A stretch of 64,000 bases of DNA from Branchiostoma lanceolatum. Taxonomy: Eukaryota > Chordata > Leptocardii > Amphioxiformes > Branchiostomatidae. Position 1 is the stretch's first letter. The number at the start of each line of letters is the position of its first letter. The notes under the pieces were generated by a model that searched no databases, was not told the origin of the DNA, and saw nothing but the letters and a program-made list of their open reading frames with translations. The position numbers and the translations under genes were made by a program. Location of the stretch: NCBI RefSeq assembly GCF_035083965.1, contig NC_089724.1, forward strand, positions 6,364,501 to 6,428,500. The letters run 5' to 3'. Of this stretch, positions 11,400 through 22,546 are shown piece by piece.

Positions 11400-13496
11400 T
11401 TGTAACATATTTTTTTTAGTGCAGCACTTCAGTAGCCTTTGTTGTGCCCATGACTCTCAGGGTTGCCTCCAGGACCCGTCCCTCCCTCCATTCACTGATT
11501 CAGGGAATGGAATTTGTTTGTTGGGTCGGAAAAGAATTTTGTTAAAGAACTTCATTACAAGAAATTTATGAAAATGTATTTTTGACAACTTAATAAATGA
11601 CAGATTTAACAACAGAAACTGCAGAACAACGTGGGCTCCCAAACAATGCCCTGCCATAACTGCTTTCATTCCAGTGGGATTTCCCCTCCTTGGTCCCACC
11701 CCTAAGGAATAATGGAAAGTCCCCAGTCTTGTAGAAAAGCCCCAGTCTTGTAGAAAAGCCCCCCTGTGTTGAAGATGTCATGGTCCATTGAGTGGCTGTA
11801 ATGATGAGGAACTGATAGACTAGAAGAGCTGTTCACACCTAATTAAAAGGATTGTTTTGGTACCTATTGAAGATTTAACACAACAGAGAATCATTAATGA
11901 TCCTCTTATGTTGTTTCCAAACAATGCACTGGAAATCCCATTCATTGCTTTAATGGACTTAGAGGGTTGATAAAATAACTAACTAATGAATGTTTATTGG
12001 GATTTAATGATTAGTTTTCATGGAAATGTCAATAGTTCTTTAGAAAAAGACAATCTCCTGATTTGCTAAGATGTGTTCCTGTTCAAGTCTTCCGGTTGTA
12101 CTACAAAACTTTATGATTACAGCCAAGGTTATATTCTCACAGAAAATTCTGAATATAAGACAGTTTCAACACATTTGTATGCATACATATTTATTGTTAT
12201 TTTATGGAAATATTTTATCCATAATGTGGATTAAGCAGATAGGCAGTTATTTGCAGCAATGCACATATTCTGGTAAGAACATGCCTTAAACCAAACTAAA
12301 TCGAGAATTCACTGCCAAACTGCCACTATTTTGAGAGCAATATGCTCAAATATGCAGTGATTGTCAATACGCTATTGAAGGATGAATAAAGACAGCCCCA
12401 TCGCATTAGATTTTGAGCCCCCTGAAGTTGTTATCTACACTCCCTGCAGAGCTTGATTAGGAAGATTTAATATAACATTCTTTTCATATGTCCCGTTTTC
12501 CAACAGCCAGCCGGCCCAATCATTGAACAGAAATCTGTCAGAAAACTGGACACATAAAAGGAAGGTTATGTACAGTGTAACAGTGTGGTTTAAGCGCCAC
12601 TGACCAGTCAACTGGTGTGGACCTTTTAGCCTAGTTGTAAGTGCGTTGGATTTGTTCACTGGCAGGCCCCAGTTCAATGCCCGGGGAGCCATGAGACTGT
12701 ACTACTCGCCTCGTGCATTTCAGTTACAATATACCGAAATCAACCTCTGCTTGGAGAGTTGTTATTATCTGTAAAACCCATTTTGCGTGGCCTATTGTGA
12801 GACAGATGACACACTTCCCCCGGGGGCAAACTAGCCCCTCCTCCCTCCCATTGTCCCTGCCTGCATATTTGTGGCACGGAGCCAGTCGGGTCAGTTTAGC
12901 ACACAGAGAACCACCATAGCGTCCTCTCCTACTGTCTGTACAAAAAGGGTAAGTCTGCTACATTTCTGCAAATTTTCCCACATTTACAAACATTGTCAAT
13001 CAGCCCCGAGCTAGCAAATACCTTCTTTAATGAGTTAATGTTTCTATGATATTGTTTTAGTGTCGTAACTGTGTCTACAATGGACCCTATTCAATGGTTC
13101 CCCACCCTCTCCCATTCTAGCTTCATATGGGTAACAAAGGATACAGTCTGTGAAAACAAAGGTCCAGTTTGAGTGACCAGTTAAAAAGATTACCATAAAT
13201 AAAAAAAGTAGGTTCGTTCAAGAATCATCAACATCGTCTGATAGTAGCTACTTTTTAAGTCTTAATTGCTAGTTAAGTGTTATAATACTTATGAAGATAC
13301 ACACAGCAAGAGCATGAAAGTATAGCTGACAATGGTGAAAAATGGTGTCTGACTTCCCATTTAGCCCTGTTTGACCTCAACATCTGTTCTGATAAATCTC
13401 TATGTGATAGAGTCATTTGCTTGTTTGGGGTTCAAGAAAGGTTTGTCAGGGGAGTTGGATATGTGAATGTTGTGATAAGAAGGAATTCCGGGCCAC
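11400..13496. other. Gene-free stretch with possible non-coding exon
   Basis: No coding exon was seen. A tRNA-like head with a weak B box (AGTTCAATGCC) lies at about 12608-12680. A good donor (AAAAAGG|GTAAGT, intron from 12949) ends a GC-richer stretch and could close a 5'UTR exon of the downstream tetraspanin; this is speculative. Confidence 0.3.
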
Positions 13497-13499
13497 TAA

Positions 13500-14260
13500 G
13501 GGCCTCTTTACACCTACGACATTTTAGAGTCGTGCGATCATTGTCGTGGGCGACGTCGCCGGCGACGGTATATTTGGCCGTCTAAAGACGATCAAAACAA
13601 TCGTACGACGGCAATAAACGGGAAATCCTCGAAATGTCGTGCGACCACCTCGGACCCAGTCGCACGACGTTCAGCGGGGGGGCCTGTGGCTGTGTTTTTC
13701 TCGTCTAAAGAAGAATCGTCGCCGGCGACGGAAGTGGGTGATATGCTAATAAGCCTACAGCGTGCTGTTTCCTGTCCGGGAAGGAAAGTTTCTATCGTTT
13801 TCTTTGTAAATATGCATGCAGTTAGCAATGGAAACATATTTTTCTCATCCGAAACCGGTTATTCCGGCGCGACGCCCTGCTACCAGTGGCTACTTCTCTA
13901 GTATGCCCCTATTCCTCGATCCCCGGGACATCCCCGGCGGCGGCCACGAACTCGGGTTAAATCCCGTCCGTCTCTGTACCAGCCTCAATCTCTTTCTTTG
14001 TTGAGCACCGTTCTCAACGTCTCATCTGCAGGGCAACAGTTGTTGCAAAGTCAGTAAAAGCTTCATCTTTTGACGAAAACAAGCGGTTCCCCCGCCATTT
14101 TGAATTTGAGCGCAAGAGTTCACTTTGAGTCACACGCGCACATCAATGGAATTCTGCGCTGCGGGGGTCCCATGATATTTCCTGACCGTGTGTCTAAAGA
14201 AAACCGTCGCCTACGACGATGATCGTACGACCTTATAACATTGCAGGTCTAAAGTGCGCC
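13500..14260. mobile_element. GC-rich inverted-repeat element, 761 bp, TAA duplication
   Basis: The ends GGGCCTCTTTACACCT and AGGTCTAAAGTGCGCC are imperfect inverted repeats extending inward through GTCGTRCGATCATYGTCGT. TAA flanks both sides (13497-13499 and 14261-14263), again a TWA-type target. The interior is CpG-rich and non-coding. Confidence 0.68.
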
Positions 14261-14263
14261 TAA

Positions 14264-15838
14264 GGGATTCCCGGTGTTATTATGTCACCAGAAGGCTCCA
14301 CTGTCAAGTGAAGGGAGTGCTACTGATTAAGAATATCCTAATGATTCCTATCCTCAGTCTAAACTGCAAACAAGTGGTGTAATTGCTGCTTTGTATGGTT
14401 GTTATTTACATGTCTATAATAAAACATGATGGGCTACCGGTAGCTTATCTAGCCTGAAATGCGTCTATCATCCGGAGTGCCAAATACCTACCTGTAACCT
14501 ACAATTTTCAGGTAAAGACTATAGATTTACCTGAGTAATTTGTTAAGCTCCTTTGAAAACAAAAAGCTCGGGCTTGGTATGATGAACAATCATTGAACCT
14601 CCAGCTCAACTTTATTTCCAACAAAGGAACACAGTTGCATTGTCTCAGAGTCCTTGTGGTACTGTTTGGTGTTTTTTTTTTTTTTACACAATGTTTACAA
14701 CTGGCTTTATGACCAGGATTTTCCCTGGCCTCCATAGCATCAAGGAGGTCGATAGCATACACTCTGGGCCTTTTGGGGGGATTATAATACACTTTTGCTG
14801 ATGACATCTTTTTGTACTATTCTTTGTGTGCAGCCAGACCGTAACCATGAGCCTGCATGAAAATGGGCCATGTGGTTACAGGCTGGCTGCACAAACAACC
14901 CAGTACAAAAATCAGCCAAAGTGAGTCATAAGGTCTCATTCCTGTATTATTCCGAGTGGGTACCCTAAAAGAGTCCGTTGCCCAAAAAATGAACGGCTTC
15001 ATATACGTGTGTCTATATCGGTGTAAGAATTCCTTTTAGCTTACCCAGCTGATATCAAGCATCAAACTGATGAAAGCTTGTTTGTAACGAAAGAAATTAA
15101 CAGGTAAAGTTCGGCAGCCGCGCGGGAGGTCGGACGTCCATAGCGGGACATTGGCGGTAATTCGGTCGATCACTTTCAGCTAGAAAGTGCCTATTTAGGG
15201 GGTCTAGCTAAGTGCCGTTTGTAATTGCCATAAAAATATTGTATGCCAACTGGTAGTTGGCAATTTTTTTAATGATCTAGGGTAGATGAGCTCAACAGAG
15301 AATGAATGACATTGGTGCATTTCCTATGGCTTAAGCCTAAAAAAGCCCCAGAGAGCCTGCTATGGAGGCTAGTTTTTTCCATCAACTGCTGTGTTAAAAT
15401 TGCTTCAGGTTAACCTCTTCAAATGGCGAGACTTAAAAAATCCCCTCAGATTTCTTTACTGTGGTACAGAGATGAGACAGGATGTGACACAAGGAAGGAA
15501 GGAAGTGTCTGAACTGTGCCCAGGTGACCTCACCTGGTGCAGGCAGAGGTTTGTCTCACCTGGTGGTGCGGGCACACCTGGGGGTTGTTTTTCCCAGCTT
15601 AGTCCTGTCTATTGTTGTTGTTGAATGCTGCTGAAGTTATGTTTTCACTAGCATTTCATTGTTGGTTTGTGGCCAGAATATTTCCAATGCAGGGCCCCAG
15701 CAGCTTCTGTTTGAATTGCAGCCTTCTTTTTAGCCTGGAAAGATGAAGAAAAAGAGCTTACTTTATCTCTAAATGACTTGCCAACCTGGCAAAGCGACCA
15801 GTATCAATAGAAAAACTTGTGATGTGTTTCTTTTTCAG
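14264..15838. other. Gene-free stretch upstream of the tetraspanin
   Basis: A T12-type run lies near 14675. A candidate non-coding exon at 15839-15882 sits between acceptor TTTCTTTTTCAG and a weak donor GTAAAT. Otherwise nothing is recognised. Confidence 0.3.
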
Positions 15839-15970
15839 CGACCTGCCACAGAGAAAAATCTGGAAGAAACGAGTTGTGAACAGTAAATACATCATTCTGC
15901 TTTTATTTGTGTGAATTCCCTATACTGATGTATATTGTGTCTGTGTTGTGCAGGTAGTGTCAGTTGAGCC

Positions 15971-16060
15971 ATGGCTGAGTACAAGTCTGCGAAGGAGAAG
16001 AAGTCCAACACCCTGGGCTGTCTGAAGGTTCTTCTCCTAATCTTCAACTTCCTCTTCTGG
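15971..16060 (+). CDS. Tetraspanin-1 coding exon 1
   Basis: Encodes MAEYKSAKEKKSNTLGC and most of TM1. The exon begins at 15954 after acceptor TTGTGCAG and ends before donor GTAAGT. Confidence 0.93.
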
Positions 16061-19000
16061 GTAAGTACAAGTTATTATTGTTATTGGGTGGGCCAACTAC
16101 TCTCTCTTCGCAGCCAGGGGCTGAATTGCGAGGAGCACTCAATTGGCGGCTGGGGCTAGATCGCAAGGGTCTGGAGTATGTGCAGCCATAGGGCTGTAGG
16201 TTGATGTATATGTGGCTGATGTATATGTTCTTGTCCCCAGTGCTCTGGTGCGGCAGTCCTGTGGCTGGGCATCTGGATCCTGCAGACGAAGACGAAGTAC
16301 GTCGCCCTGCTGAACTCCGCCACATACCCAGCCTGCGCCTGGATCCTGATCGTAGCGGGGGTCATCATCTGTATCATCGGCTTCGTGGGCTGCTGCGGCG
16401 CCATCCGCGAGAACAAGACTTGCCTTATTGTGGTAAGTACTAGTAGGGAATTGTTACTGGGTATGATAAGGGATACTGCATTGTGTAAATGCTATCCAGT
16501 CAAATCACAGTTTTGACATCTTAGTACATTCAGATACATTGTCAGTCAGGGTCATGTCTGGTTTTAGAATCAGCATGTTACAAACAACTTTGGCCTATAG
16601 TCCAACCTTGAACCAACATACAGGTGAGCAAATATCAGTATGTATGTAAACTTAGAATCTCCCAGAAACAGACTATTGGAAAGATATGTGAAGATTAACT
16701 GCCTTTGGGAAACTCACTGTCTTCACAATTATGCCTCCAATGGTTATAAACAATTTAAAACCTTCGGTGTCAGTTGTTGTGTAGTACTCAATGTGACACA
16801 CTGTACAACAACAACACCTGAGGTACTGTCATGTGGAAGAGAACTTGATATCATGTCCTTAATTTACATGTAATGGCATCACTGTTTCCTCTCCCCAGTA
16901 CTTTGTCTTCCTGCTGATCATCTTCCTACTGGAGATCATTGCTGGTATCCTGGCCTATGTCTACCAAGATCAGGTATGTTATTAATAACCTTTCATTTGC
17001 CACATCAGAGGCATTGAAACATTTTAAGGTTTCATTTGTTCGTTTTCATAATGTACGGAATCTTGGTTATTGCCAAATACCCTGTCTGTCAAAATTCTCT
17101 CTCTCTCTCATCTGAATCCCATAAATTGTTGTCAACTCAAAATGTTAAATCTAAGACTTATCTGGTGTAGCATTATCCACGTCATTATGCTCTTAATGGA
17201 CTGGGTGGTTGTTGTGGGGTGTTCATTGTACAATACTATACTGTAGATCACCTTACTGATACCATGTGTTCTTTTTCCATCCCGTGCCCTACCTACATGT
17301 ACATAGTGGGTGAGTGGTCATCCATGCTTTCTTTCTTTCCTTCCATCGTTCTCTTCATTTCTTGACTGTAGTCCTTCTCTTTCATAGATGACATGAAGAT
17401 GTTTGTGTTTTCAGGCAATTCAGAAATGATGTACTACGATGTACATACTATAAATTCATTTGCTTTCATGGTGGTTGTACATGTATTTTGCAGTTGGAAA
17501 GGAGGTTTTTGCTGCGTTATAGATTTGCTGTGAAAACGATTTTGTAATGCAGTCATGCAAGGAGACATATTCAGAATGCCATGAATTCGCAGTGGAGTGG
17601 CCAACTGCGAAAATAAAATTAAAATAAAGTTTCAAAATTTACCGTATTTACCATGGCATGAGCATCGTGTTTATCTCCTATTCTTGTATCTGATACATTG
17701 TCCTGGCACATTATTAACATTTAGTAGTTTGTGTTGATGCATACTTATAAACTTTCCTATGAAACTTTCGTTGTATAGTATCTATCTTCTGTCTTCACAC
17801 TATACCTTTTACATACCATCATGAATAGAATGTCTTCTTCACACAATTTTATCCCTCATATCGCCCATCATGTTTTTCCTTGCATGTTGTTTTTGTGTGC
17901 TGTGTCACTAATGCACAAGTAATCTTATCTTGTTGTTGTTGTGAGATGTTCTGCTGACGTTTGTATTGTTGCCATGACAACAGCTGCGGGGAGAGCTGAA
18001 GGGTGGTCTGAACTCCACCATGATCATGCAGTACATGGCCAAGGGGTCAGAGGGCATCACCGGGGCAACGGACACACTACAACAGGACGTGAGTTTTTTT
18101 TCTTTATAAGTCAACGGAATGCTTGAAATGTATTATTGCTGTGTCGATGAAGGTTAGACATCCTCGTAGTAAAGTAAGTAAAGTAATAATTAGTCAAGCA
18201 ACTGGATAGATTTTGGGTTCCGAAATCTATCCAGTTGCTTGAGTAATTGTTACCTTTCATATCTATGGTTGCTGATTCATAAAGAAATTTCTTGCTGGGA
18301 TGATACTTTTTTCTTATTGTCATCTATGGTAGTAATTGAATTTTTTAATTACCATGTTATAGAGATTGCAAATTTGGAAATCTCAGATTTTCAAATCTTG
18401 TGATTTCTATTGAGTTATTGATTTTCCAAAAAATGGAATGTGCATATAACTGTTGACAATTTTTCGGACTGTCAAATCTTATGACTTCCATTGAGTTTTT
18501 GAATTTTCAAAAAATGAAATCTGTATAACTATTGGCAATTTTCCGTCCTTTGTTGAACAGATGGAAATCTCAGGCTTTCAAATCTTATGATGTATATTGA
18601 ACTTTTGATTTTAAAAAAAGATAAGATTTTTATATAACTGTTGGGGATTTCCCATCTTTCCCTGTAGTTTCGTTGCTGTGGGGTCCTAAACTGGCGGGAC
18701 TGGAAGGCCAGCAGTCCGTATTTCAAGACAGGGCTGGCCAAGAACATGACAGCACCGAACAGCTGCTGCATATCACCTTCAGATGGCTGTGCAGTCAGGG
18801 ACCACCCCTCCAACATCTACCACGTGGTACGGCCCATTGGAACTAGCTTGTCATATCTATATCTATAAATTTTCTTCTCAATGGGTCCCCCGAAAGTGCG
18901 AAATGGAACGAAATGGAACGAAATGGAACGAAATGGAACGAAATGGAACGAACTAAAACAACATATGTAACATTATGAAATGAAATACCAGTAGATAACG

Positions 19001-21628
19001 AAGTATAAGGAGTAGACTGGAACAGGAAGCATTTTAAATACAGAAGTGAGTGGTAAATACATAATATAACGTGTTTTATTTCTTGAATCTATGTAATAAT
19101 ATTAAATACAACGTTTTTGTCGCGTTTGTGTGGCTAGATTCTTCCCTGAAAATGGAGGCACCGCGTGCAAAGAGATCCGCCGCTCTTCCTTGTGTACCAA
19201 CGATCTGCAAATGAACTGCTGCAAATAGCAGGGAAAACAAGCAAACGGAACTAAGTATCGAAGTTAGGACTAGATTATACAGCTGGTGGTAACAATGCAT
19301 CTCATAATTCACCAAGAGGGCATGAGGCAAGCGTTATTTTATTATCTATAAATCTCTCCCCCAAATGGAGCCCCGCATACAAATAAACCGGCATTGTTGC
19401 CAGCGCGACGGAATTGTGGGCGTGCTGCCGACAGGTTGAATCAAACCCCGACTTTCCATTTATTTAAATACGGTTTTAGTCCATAACTGGTACGTAGCAT
19501 ATGCATATCTTTCCAATTGTTCGGCTTAAAGTCAGACCCCTGACCCCTGAATGGACCCCTCCGTTAATGATATTTAAATGAAGCTCTGCGGCGCGTCACA
19601 CATTTCACACATTTCACACTCCATTCAAACACGGACGTGGAGTCCCCTGGAGACATTTATGCTTCCTTGTTCACGACAAAACAAAGGGAGGGTGTGAACG
19701 AGCAATACATGTATTTCACGGTTCACACAACACGCAAACACGCTAGCTGTATACATAATAAGATTACGCTTGCCTCATGCCCTCTTGGAGATGCAATGTT
19801 ACCATCAACTTCTGCAATACTATTTCGGTTTGCTTGTTTTCCCTGCTATTTGCAGCAGTTCATTTGCAGATCGTTGGTACACAAGCAAGAGCGGCAGATC
19901 TCTTTGCACGCGGCGTCTCCATTTTCAGGGAAGAATCTAGCCACACAAACGCGACAAAAACATTGTATTTAATATTATTACATAGATTCAAGAAATAAAA
20001 CACGTTATATTATGTATTTACCACTCACTTCTGTATTTAAAATGCTTCCTGTTCCGGTCTACCCCTAATAATTCGCTATCTACTGGTATTTCATTTCATA
20101 ATGTTACATATGTTGTTTTAGTTCGTTCCATTTCGTTCCATTTCGTTCCATTTCGTTCCATTTCGTTCCATTTCGTTCCATTTCGCACTTTCGGGGGACC
20201 GTTCTCAATACACAAGTTGGGCGGATATTCAGCCATATGATGTGTAGATATGTATATACAATACAACACGGTGTACGTTGATGAAGGATAGACATCCAGA
20301 TAATAAGATACACCATGAAAGTTTGTATTGAACTTTGAATATACTGTTCCCAGGGCTAACCCTTTGTAATAGCCTTCGGCTAGTTGGGTAGTCCTGGCTG
20401 TACTTTCCTACAGTCAAATAAATCAAATCAATCAAATAAATCACCCAAAAACAGTTACTCAAGCAACTGGATAAAATTTTGAAACAGTCAGATGTTTCAG
20501 ACAGCAGCCACTATCTTTCATCAGTGACTAAAGGAAAGAACTGGAGAGCAAGGTTTTAAACTGAATACAACACAGTGTATTCCATATCGCCCGAGGTACT
20601 GGCCCGACCCCGGGTCAGATTGTCCGAACGCTGGAGGGCGATCTGACCCGCGGGAGGGTCAGGACCGAGAGAAAAAGGCGTTCCAATACAGACAAACTAT
20701 TTTTCAAGGCATCTTCCCAGTAGGAAAGGAAACGGTAGATTAAGAAAGGACAATCAACTGTCAACATTTATAAAAATCATACTTTTGCCTAGAATGGGAA
20801 ACAAACCCATGACCTGTAGTGCTGACCATGTCTGTTGTTCCTACAGGGCTGCCTGGATGCCATTGAGTCGTACATCAGGACATACCTGTTCATCATCGGT
20901 GCTGTGGGCATCAGCATGGCCTGTCTCATGGTGAGTAAGGACATAGCTGATTGGTCAGGTTACATATGAGATACCTTCGTTCATTCGTTCAGACTCTTGT
21001 AGTGTCTAGTGGCGCATAGCGTAGGAAGTTTCCTTGCTGTTTCAGTAGCATGGTATATTTTTTACAGAGAAGGGTTGCTAGCCCTTTCCCTTTAACAAAA
21101 TGAACCCCATTTTACGTCATTCTGAAAGAAGGGTGCAGCCCCAACCGAGATGTCCTGACCCCGGGACTTGAACCAGGGTCTCCAAGTTACCAACTTATTG
21201 TGCTCAACTGTGAGGCTGCTACCATTTGAGCCACAGGGACATCCCTTATATGTGATTGCCATAGGGCTGTTGTTATCATGGTTTCACATGTGTAAAAATC
21301 TGTAACGTTTTGAATGTTCTTGCATATCAGTATTACCGTATTAGACTAAGTACACAGTAGTATGTATTGGTTTTCCATCTTCATTCTATGTCTTGCTTGC
21401 AATCTCCCATCTTTTTGCTATTTCTTACTTACTGCTCCAGTATAGATGCATTCCTCTACAGAAACTTATCTTGATCACTCTATCCGTCTCTCTGTTCCTT
21501 CTCTCATCTCTCTCTCCATCCCTCCATCCCTCCATCTGCCTCAGATCTTGGGTCTGTTCTGCACCCTGTGTTTCTACCACCTGGTGGACGAGTACTATAA
21601 TGAGATTGAGAAGGAAGGAGTTCACTGA
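15971..21628 (+). CDS. Tetraspanin, CD151-like, complete
   Basis: Seven coding exons (15971-16060, 16241-16432, 16899-16973, 17984-18088, 18668-18826, 20847-20930, 21545-21628) all join in phase 0 and give 262 residues, a normal tetraspanin length. Four membrane segments lie near residues 19-40, 58-82, 95-115 and 217-243. The large extracellular loop has the CCG signature at 157-159, a second CC at 187-188, and Cys195 and Cys209, giving six cysteines. N-glycosylation sites are NST at 129 and NMT at 180. The stretch CAVRDHPSNIYHV resembles CD151 family loops. Tetraspanins organise membrane microdomains and partner integrins in the CD151 group; that role is known for the family and inferred here. 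The start ATG has a GCC context, and an acceptor 17 bases upstream implies an upstream non-coding exon. No clear AATAAA was found downstream. Confidence 0.95.
16241..16432 (+). CDS. Tetraspanin-1 coding exon 2
   Basis: 64 codons between TTGTCCCCAG and GTAAGT, covering the end of TM1, the small loop and TM2 with the GCCGAIREN motif typical of tetraspanins. Confidence 0.95.
16899..16973 (+). CDS. Tetraspanin-1 coding exon 3
   Basis: 25 codons encoding TM3 (YFVFLLIIFLLEIIAG). Acceptor CTCCCCAG, donor GTATGT. Confidence 0.95.
17984..18088 (+). CDS. Tetraspanin-1 coding exon 4
   Basis: 35 codons of the first helix region of the large loop, including the NST sequon. Acceptor GACAACAG, donor GTGAGT. 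Confidence 0.9.
18340..18660 (+). repeat. Degenerate tandem repeat in tetraspanin intron
   Basis: About three degenerate copies of a 90-130-bp unit share CAAATCTTRTGA and TATAACTRTTG blocks. The last copy abuts the acceptor of coding exon 5. Confidence 0.6.
18668..18826 (+). CDS. Tetraspanin-1 coding exon 5
   Basis: 53 codons with CCG, the second CC pair and a single Cys of the large loop. Acceptor CCCTGTAG, donor GTACGG. Confidence 0.95.
18883..20201. mobile_element. Foldback DNA element, 1.32 kb, 8-bp target duplication
   Basis: Two inverted arms (about 18883-19333 and 19766-20201) begin with GGTCCCCCGAAAGTGCG, followed by five and six tandem copies of the 10-mer GAAATGGAAC. The arms are similar but not identical, and a 430-bp loop separates them. 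TTCTCAAT occurs directly at both borders (18875-18882 and 20202-20209), the footprint expected of hAT-type insertion. The element lies wholly within the intron between coding exons 5 and 6 of the tetraspanin. Open frames inside are repeat by-products. Confidence 0.85.
20265..20590 (-). repeat. Dispersed repeat with hairpin and hammerhead-like core
   Basis: It contains GATGAAGGATAGACATCCAG, an AAATAAATC-rich stretch, ACTCAAGCAACTGGATAAAA and, on the minus strand, CTGATGA (20524-20518), a short stem and GAAAC. Related copies occur near 18.15, 26.8, 33.95, 44.75, 51.1, 63.4 and 63.96 kb. Confidence 0.65.
20847..20930 (+). CDS. Tetraspanin-1 coding exon 6
   Basis: 28 codons from the last loop cysteine (GCLDAIESYIR) into TM4. 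Acceptor TTCCTACAG, donor GTGAGT. Confidence 0.95.
21110..21245 (-). repeat. tRNA-derived SINE head
   Basis: On the minus strand, GGGATGTCCCTGTGGCTCAA gives an A-box-like start, and GGTTCAAGTCC is a good B box. The element lies in the last tetraspanin intron. Confidence 0.6.
21545..21628 (+). CDS. Tetraspanin-1 last coding exon
   Basis: 27 codons plus TGA, covering the end of TM4 and the cytoplasmic tail VDEYYNEIEKEGVH. Acceptor CTGCCTCAG. Confidence 0.95.
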   Translation: MLGLFCTLCFYHLVDEYYNEIEKEGVH

Positions 21629-22157
21629 GCTTCACTTCTGTCTCTCTCACCATCGCCCCCTGGCAAGTTTATCTCGAACTGCAAGCTTAACAACTCTTCT
21701 TTCTCATAACATTGTTGGCTGTTTCAAATTGGGAGTTTTCAGCATGTGGAATTTTTTGAAAAGAACTATTCAAACATTTTTTGTTGAAGAAAGCCCATTG
21801 ATGATAAATGCTGGTGAAAAGGGTGTCAAGAAGATGCTACATAATATAGTGTACATAGAATATTGGAATATTGAAAATTTCAACACCAAAACAGCCACAC
21901 CTATTCTGCATTCCATTTTCACAACTTTCACTACTACCGTGCAATATTTTGAACTCTATACCTTTGTTCTGTCGACATCTGATGTCACTTTCAACAAATA
22001 TAATCATTCAAATTCCTAAGTGTTCACACAAAATACTAAACATTATCAAGCATACATGTATCTATGATTTCTTTATGTTTTGCTTCACTGTATTCCGTAC
22101 ATATTTTTCACACATATTTGAGTCTTTTTATATATAGTCAATTCTTCAACTCGTTGG

Positions 22158-22546
22158 TAAGGCCATTTTGATTTGATTGCATAGATGACATCCTCTGGGA
22201 ACCTCAAAACTGATGAGAGTGATCTGGAAAAAACAGTTTGGCAAAAAAAGTTGCCTTCATTATGAAATCTAAATGGTCAGGAACATTGAACAAATGACTA
22301 AACACACAAAGTCTGGTATACCAAACAATATATATAGATTCTTCATTTTTGTTCTTTCACATCTTCTTCTACAAATTTGAAATTGACTTTGACATTCTAC
22401 AACATTGGTATCCATTGTCCAATTTTTTTAGAATTTACCATTTGTAGCTGCTTTGCACGATTTTCAGCATGGTACACAACGTTTTTTTTCTGGAAACAAA
22501 ACTTGATTTGCATGCGGATGTCATCCATATAATCAGCATACCCTTA
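22158..22546. mobile_element. MITE family A, copy 1
   Basis: It starts TAAGGCCATTTTGATTTGAT and ends with the eroded complement GTCATCCATATAATCAGC. Three further copies lie at 55.8, 58.3 and 60.7 kb. It lies in the 3' flank of the tetraspanin. Confidence 0.65.

Noticed and set aside
12608..12690. tRNA-like sequence
   Set aside because: A and B boxes are weak and the arms do not pair; kept only as a note in the gene-free stretch.
19637..19972. 111-residue open frame in the foldback element
   Set aside because: It runs through the loop and one inverted arm; the mirrored arm gives similar peptides on the other strand, so this is a repeat artefact.
21393..22019. 208-residue plus-strand open frame
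   Set aside because: It is in a different frame from the last tetraspanin exon, spans the intron end and 3'UTR, and shows no domain.
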